DNA of 64,000 nucleotides from Senimuribacter intestinalis (GTDB lineage: Bacteria > Bacillota > Clostridia > Peptostreptococcales > Anaerovoracaceae). Below the pieces are notes generated by a model. That model saw nothing but the letters and a program-made list of their open reading frames with translations. It made no database searches and was not told the origin of the DNA. Both the position numbers and the translations under genes were made by a program. Positions 15,972-25,491 of the stretch are shown here, piece by piece. The DNA lies in the NCBI GenBank assembly GCA_943192975.1, contig CALPCJ010000009.1:67756-131755 (forward strand). Direction: 5' to 3'. Position 1 is the first letter of the stretch. Each line of letters opens with the position of its first letter.

Positions 15972-17429
15972 ATGTTTGCACTCTTTGAACAGTTTACAAA
16001 TTTCCTCTACGGACTGCCGCTTCTGATCGTAATACTGGTCACCGGCATTTACTTAACCCTTCGCACCGGATTTTTTCAGCTCCGTCACTTCGGACATATT
16101 ATAGGCAGTCTCTTCAACAAAGAGCGCCGCAGCAGCGGAGCCGATGATAAGAAAAAACTAACTCCTTTCCAGGCCATTTCCATCGCTATCGGCGGTACAG
16201 TCGGCGTCAGCAATATGAGCGGTGTCGCTACTGCCATTGCAACAGGAGGTCCAGGCGCCCTCTTCTGGCTATGGGTTGCCGCTCTTTTAGGCATGATTAT
16301 CAAAATGGCAGAAGTTACACTGGCTGTTTATTACAGAGAATCCACTCCCGGCGGCGAATTCCGCGGCGGTCCTACTTATTACATGCAGAAAGGTCTGGGT
16401 CAGGAAAAAGGATATAAATTCTGGAAAGTCTTTGCTGTTATTTTCGGCGGCTGTATCTTTATGACATGGTTCATCACATTACAGAACTACACCGTATCTG
16501 AAGCTGTCGGCAACACCTTTGGACTGCCTCTCATCGTACCTGCGATTCTTTACGTAATCGGAATTTACATCGTCATCATCGGTGGTATCAAAAAGGTCGG
16601 CGTTGTTGCATCCTATCTGACACCGATTATGTGCACTTTTTACATCATCGCAGCTATCGCTATCCTGATTATCAACGCTAACCAGTTGCCTCACACCTTC
16701 GCTATGATCTTTAAAGGTGCATTCTCCACACAGGCTGCTTCCGGCGCTTTCCTTGGCGCAACAGTGGCTTACGCTATGCGACTTGGCTTTGCTCGCAGCG
16801 TATACAGCAACGAAGCCGGTTGGGGTACTTCGCCAATGGTACACGCTACTGCAAACACAGATCACCCTGTAAAACAGGGACTGATGGGCGCCTTTGAAGT
16901 ATTCATGGACACCATCGTCGTATGTTCCCTGACAGGACTTGTTATTATTGTAACTGGTTACTGGGACAGCGGTCTGCAGGGAGCGACCCTGACACTGACA
17001 GCTTTCGAATCCGTCATCGGCTCCTTCGCAAGAATTATGATCGCTATCAGTATCTTCCTGTTCGGCATGACCACTTCCACGGGCTGGTTCACCTACTATC
17101 AGGTTATTTTAGACCATGCTCTGAAAGGAAAAGATAAAGTGAAGAAAATTGCTTCCAAAGTATTCCTCATCGGAACACCGCTGTGGGGTCTTATCGTAAC
17201 TGTACTGACTGTATACGGAAACGGCACCCCTGCACAGCTTTGGGTCATTGCAGACTTTACTACTGTATTCCCAACCTTCTTTAACGTTGCAACCCTGTTC
17301 CTGCTCAGCGGCACTTTCATCAAGCTGTTAAAGGACTACCGTGCACGTTACCTGGGTGAAGGCAAAATCGACCCGGATATGCACCTGTTCTTTGAGGATA
17401 AAGAAAAAGCACAGAAAAAGGACGCATAA
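15972..17429 (+). CDS. AGCS-family alanine/glycine:cation symporter
   Basis: This integral membrane protein of 485 residues has about eleven hydrophobic helices and belongs to the sodium:alanine symporter (AGCS) family. Family segments include G-G-T-V-G-V-S-N-M-S-G-V-A-T-A near residue 75, the G-G-P-T-Y-Y-M-Q-K-G-L-G motif and the S-N-E-A-G-W-G-T-S-P-M-V-H-A-T-A signature near residue 280. It would import small amino acids such as alanine or glycine with sodium. AAGAAAGAAAGG precedes ATG at 15972. The amidohydrolase follows after two bases, and both are under the sigma-54 promoter. Confidence 0.92.
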   Translation: MFALFEQFTNFLYGLPLLIVILVTGIYLTLRTGFFQLRHFGHIIGSLFNKERRSSGADDKKKLTPFQAISIAIGGTVGVSNMSGVATAIATGGPGALFWLWVAALLGMIIKMAEVTLAVYYRESTPGGEFRGGPTYYMQKGLGQEKGYKFWKVFAVIFGGCIFMTWFITLQNYTVSEAVGNTFGLPLIVPAILYVIGIYIVIIGGIKKVGVVASYLTPIMCTFYIIAAIAILIINANQLPHTFAMIFKGAFSTQAASGAFLGATVAYAMRLGFARSVYSNEAGWGTSPMVHATANTDHPVKQGLMGAFEVFMDTIVVCSLTGLVIIVTGYWDSGLQGATLTLTAFESVIGSFARIMIAISIFLFGMTTSTGWFTYYQVILDHALKGKDKVKKIASKVFLIGTPLWGLIVTVLTVYGNGTPAQLWVIADFTTVFPTFFNVATLFLLSGTFIKLLKDYRARYLGEGKIDPDMHLFFEDKEKAQKKDA

Positions 17430-17431
17430 CA

Positions 17432-19030
17432 ATGGATACATTATTTTACAACGGAATTGTGAGCACATTAGACCAGCAGGATACCATGGCAGAAGCCGTT
17501 GGAATTACTGATGGGAGAATTACCTTTGTCGGCTCCGATGAGGAAGCAGCTGCGCTTTCCTGTAAAGAGCGCATCGATCTGAAAGGGAAAATGCTGCTGC
17601 CTGGTTTTGTTGACAGTCACCTACATATGCTCCACTATGCTTTTGTAGAAAACTCCATCAAACTCTTTGACTGCCGCAGTGTGCAGGACGTTTTGGACGC
17701 TGCAGCTAAAAGACTTGAAATCAGAAAGGAAAAACCGCTGTCATGGCTCTTTGGCCGCGGCTGGAACGAGGAACTTTTCGACGTGCCCAAGTATCCAGAC
17801 AAAAAGGACCTGGACGCACTGGCAGATGACATTCCTATTATCATGGTTCGCGTCTGCGGACACACTGCAGTATGTAACTCCTGCGGGCTGGAAAGGCTGA
17901 AGAAGATCAAAGAATATCCGGAAATCTGCCGTGATGTAGATGAAGTTCACGGCATTCTGAAGGAAAATGCTGTTCAGTTCTTCTATTCTGTATTGGATGC
18001 TCCCAGTCAGGAAGAGATCGAAGATTACATCAAATTCGGTATCAGCAAACTAAACGAGGCAGGTGTCACCGCTATTCAGTCTGATGACCTTGCTTCCCTT
18101 CCGGGTAAAAACTGGCGCAGAATTATGTCTGCTTTCAAAGCCCTGGACAATCGCAAGGAAATGAATCTTCGTATCTATGAACAATGCCTCTTTGAGAGAT
18201 TTGTGGATTTAAAGGATTTTCTAAAGGAAGGCTATCGAACTGGTCAGCAAGGCGACTTCTTCACAATCGGTCCGGTCAAGCTACTGCAGGACGGTTCCCT
18301 GGGCGCAAGAACCGCTGCTCTGTCGCAGCCCTACGAGGGTGAACCGGATAACACCGGACTGATTATCTACAAGCAAGAAGAGCTCAACGAAATCATTGCC
18401 TGCTGCGACAAATATCACATGCAGATTGCTGTACACTGCATCGGAGACAGGGCTATGGATATGGTGATCAAAGCCATTACTGCCTCCCCTTATCGAAAGG
18501 ATAATCCCAAAGACCGTCACGGCATTGTCCATGCGCAGATTACCAGTCAAAAGGTGCTGGACGATATGAAGGAAAATCATATCATTGCATACATTCAGCC
18601 GGTATTTCTCGATCTGGACATGGATATCGTGGAGTCCCGCATCGGCAGCCAGCGTATGGATAAGGTCTACGCCTGGAAATCCATGCTGGACATGGGCATT
18701 CCCGTGTCCGGCGGCTCCGATGCACCGGTTGTAAGCTTTGATGTACTGGAAAACATCTACTTTGCTGTCACAAGAAAAAACATTCACGGACAGCCGGAGG
18801 AAGGCTGGATTCCTGAGGAGGCCATGTCTGTTCACGAAGCGGTTCGTCTCTTCACCAAAGACGCAGCCTACTCTTCCTACTCCGAGGAAATAAACGGCAC
18901 CATCGAGGTCGGTAAATACGCCGATTTAGTCGTTCTGAACCAAAATATATACGATATCCCGCCTGAAAAAATCAAAGATGCTCAGGTCGAGATGACAGTA
19001 TTAAACGGAAAAGTAATCTATCAAAAATAA
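17432..19030 (+). CDS. Metal-dependent amidohydrolase, YtcJ-like (Amidohydrolase_3)
   Basis: This 532-residue cytoplasmic hydrolase has the amidohydrolase TIM-barrel pattern: the metal-binding H-L-H in F-V-D-S-H-L-H-M (residue 62 region), a later H-C-I-G-D-R-A-M-D motif, H-G-I-V-H-A and the S-G-G-S-D-A-P-V strand near residue 430. The YtcJ branch acts on exocyclic amide or related bonds, but substrates are largely unknown. Its coupling to an AGCS symporter suggests hydrolysis of an N-acylated or otherwise masked amino acid (inference). The start at 17432 has AAAAAGGACG just upstream inside the symporter end. A perfect terminator follows. Confidence 0.85.
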   Translation: MDTLFYNGIVSTLDQQDTMAEAVGITDGRITFVGSDEEAAALSCKERIDLKGKMLLPGFVDSHLHMLHYAFVENSIKLFDCRSVQDVLDAAAKRLEIRKEKPLSWLFGRGWNEELFDVPKYPDKKDLDALADDIPIIMVRVCGHTAVCNSCGLERLKKIKEYPEICRDVDEVHGILKENAVQFFYSVLDAPSQEEIEDYIKFGISKLNEAGVTAIQSDDLASLPGKNWRRIMSAFKALDNRKEMNLRIYEQCLFERFVDLKDFLKEGYRTGQQGDFFTIGPVKLLQDGSLGARTAALSQPYEGEPDNTGLIIYKQEELNEIIACCDKYHMQIAVHCIGDRAMDMVIKAITASPYRKDNPKDRHGIVHAQITSQKVLDDMKENHIIAYIQPVFLDLDMDIVESRIGSQRMDKVYAWKSMLDMGIPVSGGSDAPVVSFDVLENIYFAVTRKNIHGQPEEGWIPEEAMSVHEAVRLFTKDAAYSSYSEEINGTIEVGKYADLVVLNQNIYDIPPEKIKDAQVEMTVLNGKVIYQK

Positions 19031-19049
19031 TTGCATACTGTCTTACGCA

Positions 19050-19086
19050 AAAGGACGTCCCAAATCATCAGGACGTCCTTTGCTAT
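19050..19086 (+). terminator. Terminator of the symporter operon
   Basis: A perfect 11-base inverted repeat, AAAGGACGTCC (19050-19060) and GGACGTCCTTT (19071-19081), with a ten-base loop. It lies 19 bases after the amidohydrolase stop. The convergent DMT gene ends at 19103, so it may serve both directions. Confidence 0.8.
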
Positions 19087-19102
19087 TTTCTTTATTTTTA
19101 CT

Positions 19103-20002
19103 TCACATCACATACAGCGCCAAAGCCGCCGTCATAATCAAAATAGCCGCTATCTTTTTCCGTAGCATAGCTTCCTTTAAGAACACCGCCGACAACACCG
19201 CAGATAAAATGATACTCATACGAAAAATCGTTGTTACCACATTGACATCAGCAAAAATCAAGGCTTTATAGAAAAAGATATATCCGCCGCCAAGCAAAAT
19301 AGCGCCTAATACGATTTTTACCAGGTCCCCTGCCGCCAAGGACCATGCCTTTTGCCGGTGCCTGCTCCTTGGTTTTTCCTCTTTCTGCTTCGCCAGATAC
19401 AAAATCCACATCATAATCATTACGATAAAATACCGTATCCCACTGGCAAAATTGCTGTCTACCGGTGAGCTGTCCATCTTCGTCAAGATATGAGAAACCG
19501 ATATACATGCAGCAGACAAAACCTCATACACAATCCATTTTCGACTGGCACAGTTTTTCTCCTGCGATGATTTATTTTCCTCGTCTCTTTCAATCATCAG
19601 CACAGTCCCCGCTGCCATCAACACTGCGCCTGCCAGCATAGCGCCTGAGATATGTTCCCGCAGTATCACCGCACTTAGAACCATCGTCATAACAATGGAC
19701 AGATTTTGCAGTGCCAGCACCACGCTGACCGGACCGTCTTTCAGCCCCAGATAATAGAAAACCCAAGATATGCCCAGAAAAAAACCGGAAGCCGTCAAAA
19801 GAGGCCAGCTTTCCACCAGCCCCCATTGATTGAAGCTGCCAAACAGGATTGCCGCTGCTGCAAACATGCAAAAGATGATGGTATTACTCAGGCCGTTGAC
19901 CCAGTAAACATCCGCCTTTCCCATGCCTGCCTTTGTCGCAACCACAGAACTTCCGCCAAGGATTGCGGACATCCCTGCCAAAATCAAACCGATTATCTGC
20001 AT
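19103..20002 (-). CDS. DMT/EamA-family transporter
   Basis: This 299-residue membrane protein has ten predicted helices in two EamA-type halves of five (the halves start near residues 1 and 150). Family cues are the opening A-I-L-G-G-S-S-V-V-A-T-K and the mirrored later segment S-V-S-H-I-L-T-K. DMT proteins export or import small metabolites, often amino acids. ATG at 20002 is inside the end of the S10 peptidase gene; a GTG at 20008 is also possible. It is the last gene of the five-gene operon, so export of a hydrolysis product is a reasonable but unproven idea. Confidence 0.8.
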   Translation of the reverse strand: MQIIGLILAGMSAILGGSSVVATKAGMGKADVYWVNGLSNTIIFCMFAAAAILFGSFNQWGLVESWPLLTASGFFLGISWVFYYLGLKDGPVSVVLALQNLSIVMTMVLSAVILREHISGAMLAGAVLMAAGTVLMIERDEENKSSQEKNCASRKWIVYEVLSAACISVSHILTKMDSSPVDSNFASGIRYFIVMIMMWILYLAKQKEEKPRSRHRQKAWSLAAGDLVKIVLGAILLGGGYIFFYKALIFADVNVVTTIFRMSIILSAVLSAVFLKEAMLRKKIAAILIMTAALALYVM

Positions 20003-21402
20003 GCCCACTGGATAAACTTATGCAGATCTTCGCCCAGCTTAGCCGCTGTCACTTCACCTAAGTACGGCATATGACCTGATTCATAGGCTTCAAACTGAAT
20101 CCGGTCTTTGGGCAAATCATGTGATGCAACCAAATACTCCGTATAGCCCAAAGTCGTTACCATGTCATAGTATCCGGTTCCAAACATAACTTTCATCTTC
20201 GGATTTTTGCGCATAGCGCTTTCAAGACACTTAACCGGCGGTTTCATGGTATGAAAATCCCAGCTTTCGCTGACGTCCATGGTTAAATTATCGTACAGAT
20301 CGTCATTTTCTATGGTCAGTTCCTTTTTCATCATACTGTTAAAACAGTGGACAAAAGCAGGCATCGCCATTGCGCTGATTGCATCGTCACCGAACATATC
20401 ATAAGTAGAAATATCCTCCAATGCGTCCATTTTGAACCTGCCGTCATAACGACTGAGACGGTATCCCTCTTTCGCCATACCGATTAAAGGATAATTCTTT
20501 GTTTCTACCCGCAAATTCAGTTTCAAAAGGGTTTCCGCATCCAGCCCTGTGAAATACTCCAGTCTTTCCAAAATATGGTTTTTCTCCCCTTCTTCAAGAC
20601 GGCTGCCAAGGGCCAGCGCCGGCAGATATTCCCGATATGCAAATTCCGAAGCTTCCTTTGTAAAGTCTTCCAAGGACGGCTTTCCATCCTGATGGTGCAG
20701 CCAGTAGCTTGCCGCAATGGAGCTAAAATTCAGTACTGCTGTATCTACAGGAAACGGTGTTTGTCCGTGATCCAGCGCCGTTCCCAGCATAACCACACCG
20801 CTTAAATGGAGCGTATTGCAGCTACTAAGGCCTGTTCCCTCGTTATAGAAAATCTTATCTGCAACCAGTGCATTTCTAATGGTTCCGTAGCTTTCACCCA
20901 TGACAAACAGCGGAGCGTTCCATCTGTCGTGACTGCTCAGCCATTTGTTCATAAGCTGCACAATTTCAATGGCGTCTCCGTCAGACGAATAGTATTTATG
21001 CTTTGCCTCGTTTTTCATCAGGCGGCTATAACCACAGCCCACTGGATCGATGAGCACAATATCACAAATATCCAAAATCGTATCAGGGTTATCTTCCATT
21101 TCAAAAGGCGGCATAAAATCCATGGAAACTGCGTCGCCAAACTTTATTCTTTTTGGACCAAGAGCGCCCAGATGAATCACAGCGCTGGAAGAACCCGGCC
21201 CGCCGTTATAGGCAAAGAGCACCGGTCTTCCTGCCTCGCTGCAGTCGGTACGCTCATAAGCTATGGTATATGCTGTCGCCTCAGCCTCACCGCAATCATC
21301 GAAAAAGGTCCATTCCTCAGTTGCTGCTTTATAAGCGACTTCTTCATCCCGCAAGATGCAGCTTTTCTCTGTCAAATAGGATTTTGTTTTCTCGATTTTC
21401 AT
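19993..21402 (-). CDS. S10-family serine carboxypeptidase homologue (1)
   Basis: This 469-residue alpha/beta-hydrolase belongs to the serine carboxypeptidase family S10. It shows the oxyanion-site motif F-A-Y-N-G-G-P-G-S-S, the nucleophile in G-E-S-Y-G-T (Ser171), an aspartate in G-T-G-Y-Y-D-M-V-T-T and the histidine in E-S-G-H-M-P-Y. Such enzymes remove C-terminal residues from peptides or act as acyl hydrolases. No signal peptide or membrane anchor is visible, so the protein is probably cytoplasmic, unusual for a family best known from secreted or vacuolar enzymes. A paralogue lies two genes upstream. The start is two bases after the amidohydrolase stop. Confidence 0.85.
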   Translation of the reverse strand: MKIEKTKSYLTEKSCILRDEEVAYKAATEEWTFFDDCGEAEATAYTIAYERTDCSEAGRPVLFAYNGGPGSSSAVIHLGALGPKRIKFGDAVSMDFMPPFEMEDNPDTILDICDIVLIDPVGCGYSRLMKNEAKHKYYSSDGDAIEIVQLMNKWLSSHDRWNAPLFVMGESYGTIRNALVADKIFYNEGTGLSSCNTLHLSGVVMLGTALDHGQTPFPVDTAVLNFSSIAASYWLHHQDGKPSLEDFTKEASEFAYREYLPALALGSRLEEGEKNHILERLEYFTGLDAETLLKLNLRVETKNYPLIGMAKEGYRLSRYDGRFKMDALEDISTYDMFGDDAISAMAMPAFVHCFNSMMKKELTIENDDLYDNLTMDVSESWDFHTMKPPVKCLESAMRKNPKMKVMFGTGYYDMVTTLGYTEYLVASHDLPKDRIQFEAYESGHMPYLGEVTAAKLGEDLHKFIQWACR

Positions 21403-21404
21403 TT

Positions 21405-22583
21405 CTACCTCACCCTTTCACCAGCCAGGAATACTGCTTCCGGCTTATGATACATGACAGAAATATCCTGTTCCGGTTTTCCGCTCACCAGAATCAAATC
21501 AGCAGCTAAACCTTCCTTAATTTCGCCAGTTTCTTTTTCAATGCCAAGAATTTCAGCATTGTACTTAGTCGCCTGCAGCAAAATATCCAAATCTTTCATG
21601 CCGCAAAGTTCCTTTCTGAAACGGAATTCGATGCCCTCCTCGTACTGATCCATGCCTACAGTACTGTCTGTCGCAAAGCCCAGTTTCAGTCCTGCTTCAT
21701 AGGCAGATTTAATTCTGCCCGCAGTCAGTTTCAGCATATTTGCCAGCTTTTCTAAAAGAAATTCCATTTCAGGCGGTGTCTGCGCCGGATTCTGGTACAT
21801 TGCAGAAAGGGTCGGTACCAAATAGCAATTCTTCTTTCCCATCAGAATTTCGATGGTTTCATCGCTGATGAATGACGCATGTTCCACGGTTCTTACCCCG
21901 CTTTCAATACTGAGACGGATTGCGCCGTCGCCATGAGCATGAGACGCTACATAAGCGCTCTTTAAATCTGCTGCCTCAATAATCGCCTCTATTTCTCTTT
22001 TGGTAATAATCGGCTGTACCGGAATGCCCTGCTTGTGGAAAGCGGAGCCTGACGCCATAATTTTTACAAAATCGGCGTGTTCAGCTAACTCCTTTCTCAC
22101 CAGCTTCATCAGCTCGTCAGGACCATCGCCCCACTTATACATATCATAGATAATATCCGCTTCTTCAATTTCTGTCGTTGAAATGATATGTCCGCTGGAA
22201 ATGACTCTAGGTCCTGTCATCAAGCCAGACGCAAAAGCATCACGAACATAATTTGCAACACGCAGCGGTGTGCCGCAGTCTCTCAACGTTGTAAATCCGT
22301 AATCCAGATACCGCTTGCTGACCTCTGCGGTTTTCATGAACAACTTCATCGGATTTCTCATCATATCCGCCGTGAAGTAACGAATTCCAATTAAATGGGT
22401 ATGGGTATCCATCAGCCCCGGCAGCAAAGTTTTGCCGCCGCAGTCGATGACTTCACCCTCATAGTTTTCCTTTGGCCTGTCATAGACTGCTGAAATTTTC
22501 CCATTTTCTATTTCAACTGCGCCGCATTCACTCTCCACACCGCCAGACAAAGCACCTACTAATCTGCAACGATTCAATAACAT
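21405..22583 (-). CDS. Imidazolonepropionase-like amidohydrolase
   Basis: This 392-residue metal-dependent hydrolase of the amidohydrolase superfamily has the metal ligands in G-L-M-D-T-H-T-H-L, a carboxylated-lysine candidate in A-D-F-V-K-I-M-A-S-G, histidines in A-S-H-A-H-G-D-G-A and V-E-H-A-S-F-I, and the late aspartate in G-F-A-T-D-S-T. This pattern fits the branch containing dipeptidases/prolidase-like and imidazolonepropionase-like enzymes. Flanking S10 carboxypeptidases suggest it cleaves a dipeptide or an N-acyl amino acid in the same pathway (inference). ATG at 22583 overlaps the upstream peptidase gene by ten bases. Confidence 0.85.
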   Translation of the reverse strand: MLLNRCRLVGALSGGVESECGAVEIENGKISAVYDRPKENYEGEVIDCGGKTLLPGLMDTHTHLIGIRYFTADMMRNPMKLFMKTAEVSKRYLDYGFTTLRDCGTPLRVANYVRDAFASGLMTGPRVISSGHIISTTEIEEADIIYDMYKWGDGPDELMKLVRKELAEHADFVKIMASGSAFHKQGIPVQPIITKREIEAIIEAADLKSAYVASHAHGDGAIRLSIESGVRTVEHASFISDETIEILMGKKNCYLVPTLSAMYQNPAQTPPEMEFLLEKLANMLKLTAGRIKSAYEAGLKLGFATDSTVGMDQYEEGIEFRFRKELCGMKDLDILLQATKYNAEILGIEKETGEIKEGLAADLILVSGKPEQDISVMYHKPEAVFLAGERVR

Positions 22584-24007
22584 GATTCCATCTCCTCCTT
22601 TTCAATAAAATCTCTGATATCTTGAGATAATTTTTCTCCGCTTTCTTCGCCTACGTAAGACATATGCCCCGATGGATACTCTCTCAGAATCACCTGCCCT
22701 TTCTCAGCATCCAGATGTCCCGCCGCATAGCGCGCCTGCCCGATGGTAGTTACCAAATCATATACGCCGTTGGTCAGCAGTACCCGAAGGCTCGGATTTC
22801 TGCGCAGCGCCGCCCGCAGATATTCCAGCGGTGTCTTTATTCCGTCAAACTTCCACATACCATTTACATTGAAATTGATGATGTGGTATGGCATATCAAT
22901 GTCAATTCCCAGTTCTTCTGCCAGTTTCAGGAATCCACCACGGAAAGCAGGTGTATAGCGTCCCATAGCGCCGTCATCTGCAACAGGGTCTGCCATACCG
23001 ATTTGACCGCTTGCATGCATGACAAATCTGCCGTCATACATGCCGATTTCCTGGCCCTCATCGCCGAGGAGCTCCTTGCTGAACTCGCTAAGACTGATGC
23101 GGTCATTCTTTTTCTTTAAATAAGATGGAGAAAGTCCTGTAAAATAGGTCAGTTTCTCGATGAAAGACTTCGTCTCTGCTTCGGTCATTCTGTTTCCACG
23201 GTATAATCCAGCGAGAAGTTCCTTTCCTGCAAAGGCGTCCGCCTCCGCTATAAATGCGTGTAAATCAGGTTTCTCTTCCCGATTAAAATACCAGTTACAC
23301 GCCGCCATAGTCGGCAGATCCAGCACCATCTTCTCAACACCGTATTCGTCCCACCAGTTTGGCTGCGGATTCACATTGAGTCCCGTTCCCATCATGATAA
23401 TGCCATCGATGGTAATGCCCTTTGATACAGCGCCTGTACAAATCGGTCCGCCCATAAGAATTGACGGAATCACACAAGCACGCATCGTTCCGTAGCTTTC
23501 ACCCATGAGATATTTTGGACTGTCCCAACGATTTTCTTTTCTAATCCAATCTTCGATGAATCTCGCAAAAATTTCACCATCTTTTTCGTAGGAATAAGCC
23601 TCCGCCTGCCTTGTTTCCTCTATAATCTGGCTCCAGCCTGTTCCCATCGGATCGATGATAACAACGTCGCAAAGATCCAAAAAGCAATTAGGATTTTCTT
23701 CAAGTTCAAATGGCGGTACTGTCTGCGGCGCGGTAGGATTTTCAAGTCTAATGCGCTTCGGCGCCAAAAGTCCTGTATGCAGCCACAGAGCCGAAGAACC
23801 CGGTCCTCCATTAAAGGCAAATATCACCGGTCTGTCCTGAGAAGATTCAACATCTGTCCGCACATAAGAATATGTAAACATCGTGCCAAGCAATGCTCCG
23901 TCTTCTCCGTAAACAGGATAATCGCCGCAGCAGGTTTTATAAGAAATCTCAATTCCACCTGCAGCCGCTTTGCCTTCTGATTCAAATTTTCTCAAAATAG
24001 CTTCCAT
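22574..24007 (-). CDS. S10-family serine carboxypeptidase homologue (2)
   Basis: This 477-residue paralogue of the other S10 protein has the same landmarks: F-A-F-N-G-G-P-G-S-S, the nucleophile at Ser171 in M-G-E-S-Y-G-T, aspartate in T-N-G-V-Y-D-L-V-T-T and histidine in Y-P-S-G-H-M-S-Y. The nucleophile falls at the same residue number in both proteins, pointing to a duplication followed by strong divergence. No secretion signal is visible. ATG at 24007 follows the transporter gene by 26 bases. Substrate is unknown; the two copies may differ in specificity. Confidence 0.85.
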   Translation of the reverse strand: MEAILRKFESEGKAAAGGIEISYKTCCGDYPVYGEDGALLGTMFTYSYVRTDVESSQDRPVIFAFNGGPGSSALWLHTGLLAPKRIRLENPTAPQTVPPFELEENPNCFLDLCDVVIIDPMGTGWSQIIEETRQAEAYSYEKDGEIFARFIEDWIRKENRWDSPKYLMGESYGTMRACVIPSILMGGPICTGAVSKGITIDGIIMMGTGLNVNPQPNWWDEYGVEKMVLDLPTMAACNWYFNREEKPDLHAFIAEADAFAGKELLAGLYRGNRMTEAETKSFIEKLTYFTGLSPSYLKKKNDRISLSEFSKELLGDEGQEIGMYDGRFVMHASGQIGMADPVADDGAMGRYTPAFRGGFLKLAEELGIDIDMPYHIINFNVNGMWKFDGIKTPLEYLRAALRRNPSLRVLLTNGVYDLVTTIGQARYAAGHLDAEKGQVILREYPSGHMSYVGEESGEKLSQDIRDFIEKEEMESCY

Positions 24008-24033
24008 TTCAAATACTCCTTTTCAGATGCCGT

Positions 24034-25422
24034 TTATCTTGCTTCTGCAGCAGCTTCGCGTTCTTCGATTTCTTTCTGCATTTGCGGAATCTGCTTTTCA
24101 ATCTTCGCAATATACAGGAACAGCAGTGCGATTACAGCAAAGGCGATTGCCGGTATGGTAATATTTTCAGCAAAGAACAGCTGTAATACAGAGTTTTCCT
24201 GCATTTCCGCGCCCGCAACGTAAGGCACTAAAGTGAGCAGTGCTGCTGCAACAACGCCGCCGATCGCCTGTCCGAACTTCTGCGCAAAAGTAAACACTGA
24301 CATAATGCTGGCCTGATTATCAACGCCTGTTTTCCATTTTCCGTAAATCATAGAGTCTAAGATACACTGGAAAATCATATTTCCAAAGAGTCCAAGACCG
24401 ATACCCTCTACGCCCCAGCAGAAGAACAGCAGCGGTGTAAATGCGTCTCTTGTAATAAATCTCAGCGCATAGTTTGCGATTGCTAAAATGCATCCGAAAA
24501 AGCAGGTTTTCGCATTGCCGATTTTAGAAGAAAGCCATCTCATAAACAGAATCGGAAGAACTGCTGTCACTGTACCAATCATGGAATATGCTGACATCAG
24601 ACCGGTATTCTGAATATTGTACTGTAAGTAATACACCAAAGTGCTTCCCATGACGGAGGCATAAAGCAGATATCCAATATACGACAAGCTGACAATCAGA
24701 CAGTACTTATTGTGAATCAGCGCAGATAACATCTGACCGATTGTAACATCGTCTTTCTTTTCCGGTTCCAGCTCGATTTCTTCTTCATAGGTTCTCTCAT
24801 AGCCTTTGGTTCCAAAGTATGCGACTAAGTGGCACAGCGCATAAGCAACGGCATAGATCGCTGCAACAAGGGCAAAGCCTTTTTCCAAATCCATACCGCC
24901 CAGCTTCGTTACCATAGGCAGAGAAATAGCCGGAATAATCAGGTTTGCAGCCAGTGTGCCGACAGCCTTGTACTGTCCCAGGCTAACACGTTCTTCTCTG
25001 TTGTCGGTAAGACGAGCAAGAAGCGTATTCAGAGGAACACTGGTAATGGTTGTTGCCATACCCTGGAAAATGTAGGTTACAGCAACCCAAATAATCTTGC
25101 TGCTGCCGGAAAGTTCCGGAACAAAATAGCTGAGGAAAAGACATACACCTGCAGGAACGGAGAAATATTTCAGCCAGAATCTGCACTTGCCTTCTTTTGA
25201 CTTGGTTCTGTCTACCATAACGCCCATCATCGGGTCATTGATTGCGTCCCAAATTCTTGCAATACCCATGATAATAGCGGCTACACCCGGATCAATTTGA
25301 ATGATATCCGTATAAAAGTACAATAAAAAATACGTGTTAAAAATAATAAGGCAATTCTTACCAAAATCTGCTATTGCAAAACATGATTTAGTCGAAATCG
25401 GTAGTTTGTTTCTATCTTTCAT
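24034..25422 (-). CDS. MFS transporter of the glycoside-pentoside-hexuronide (GPH) type
   Basis: This 462-residue protein has twelve hydrophobic helices. The GPH-family loop motif W-D-A-I-N-D-P-M-M-G-V-M-V-D-R-T (between helices 2 and 3) is intact, followed by K-C-R-F-W-L-K-Y. GPH carriers are cation symporters classically for sugars, but here all downstream genes are peptidases or amidohydrolases, so the cargo may be a peptide-like or glycosylated compound (inference). ATG at 25422 has AAGGAGCTTGTC just upstream. It is the first gene of the operon, with a leader of about 185 bases carrying palindromes. Confidence 0.88.
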   Translation of the reverse strand: MKDRNKLPISTKSCFAIADFGKNCLIIFNTYFLLYFYTDIIQIDPGVAAIIMGIARIWDAINDPMMGVMVDRTKSKEGKCRFWLKYFSVPAGVCLFLSYFVPELSGSSKIIWVAVTYIFQGMATTITSVPLNTLLARLTDNREERVSLGQYKAVGTLAANLIIPAISLPMVTKLGGMDLEKGFALVAAIYAVAYALCHLVAYFGTKGYERTYEEEIELEPEKKDDVTIGQMLSALIHNKYCLIVSLSYIGYLLYASVMGSTLVYYLQYNIQNTGLMSAYSMIGTVTAVLPILFMRWLSSKIGNAKTCFFGCILAIANYALRFITRDAFTPLLFFCWGVEGIGLGLFGNMIFQCILDSMIYGKWKTGVDNQASIMSVFTFAQKFGQAIGGVVAAALLTLVPYVAGAEMQENSVLQLFFAENITIPAIAFAVIALLFLYIAKIEKQIPQMQKEIEEREAAAEAR

Positions 25423-25491
25423 GACAAGCTCCTTATAGATTGGTTTAGTGATAACGAATCATTGCTTTAACTGAATCAGAACTAACATTTT

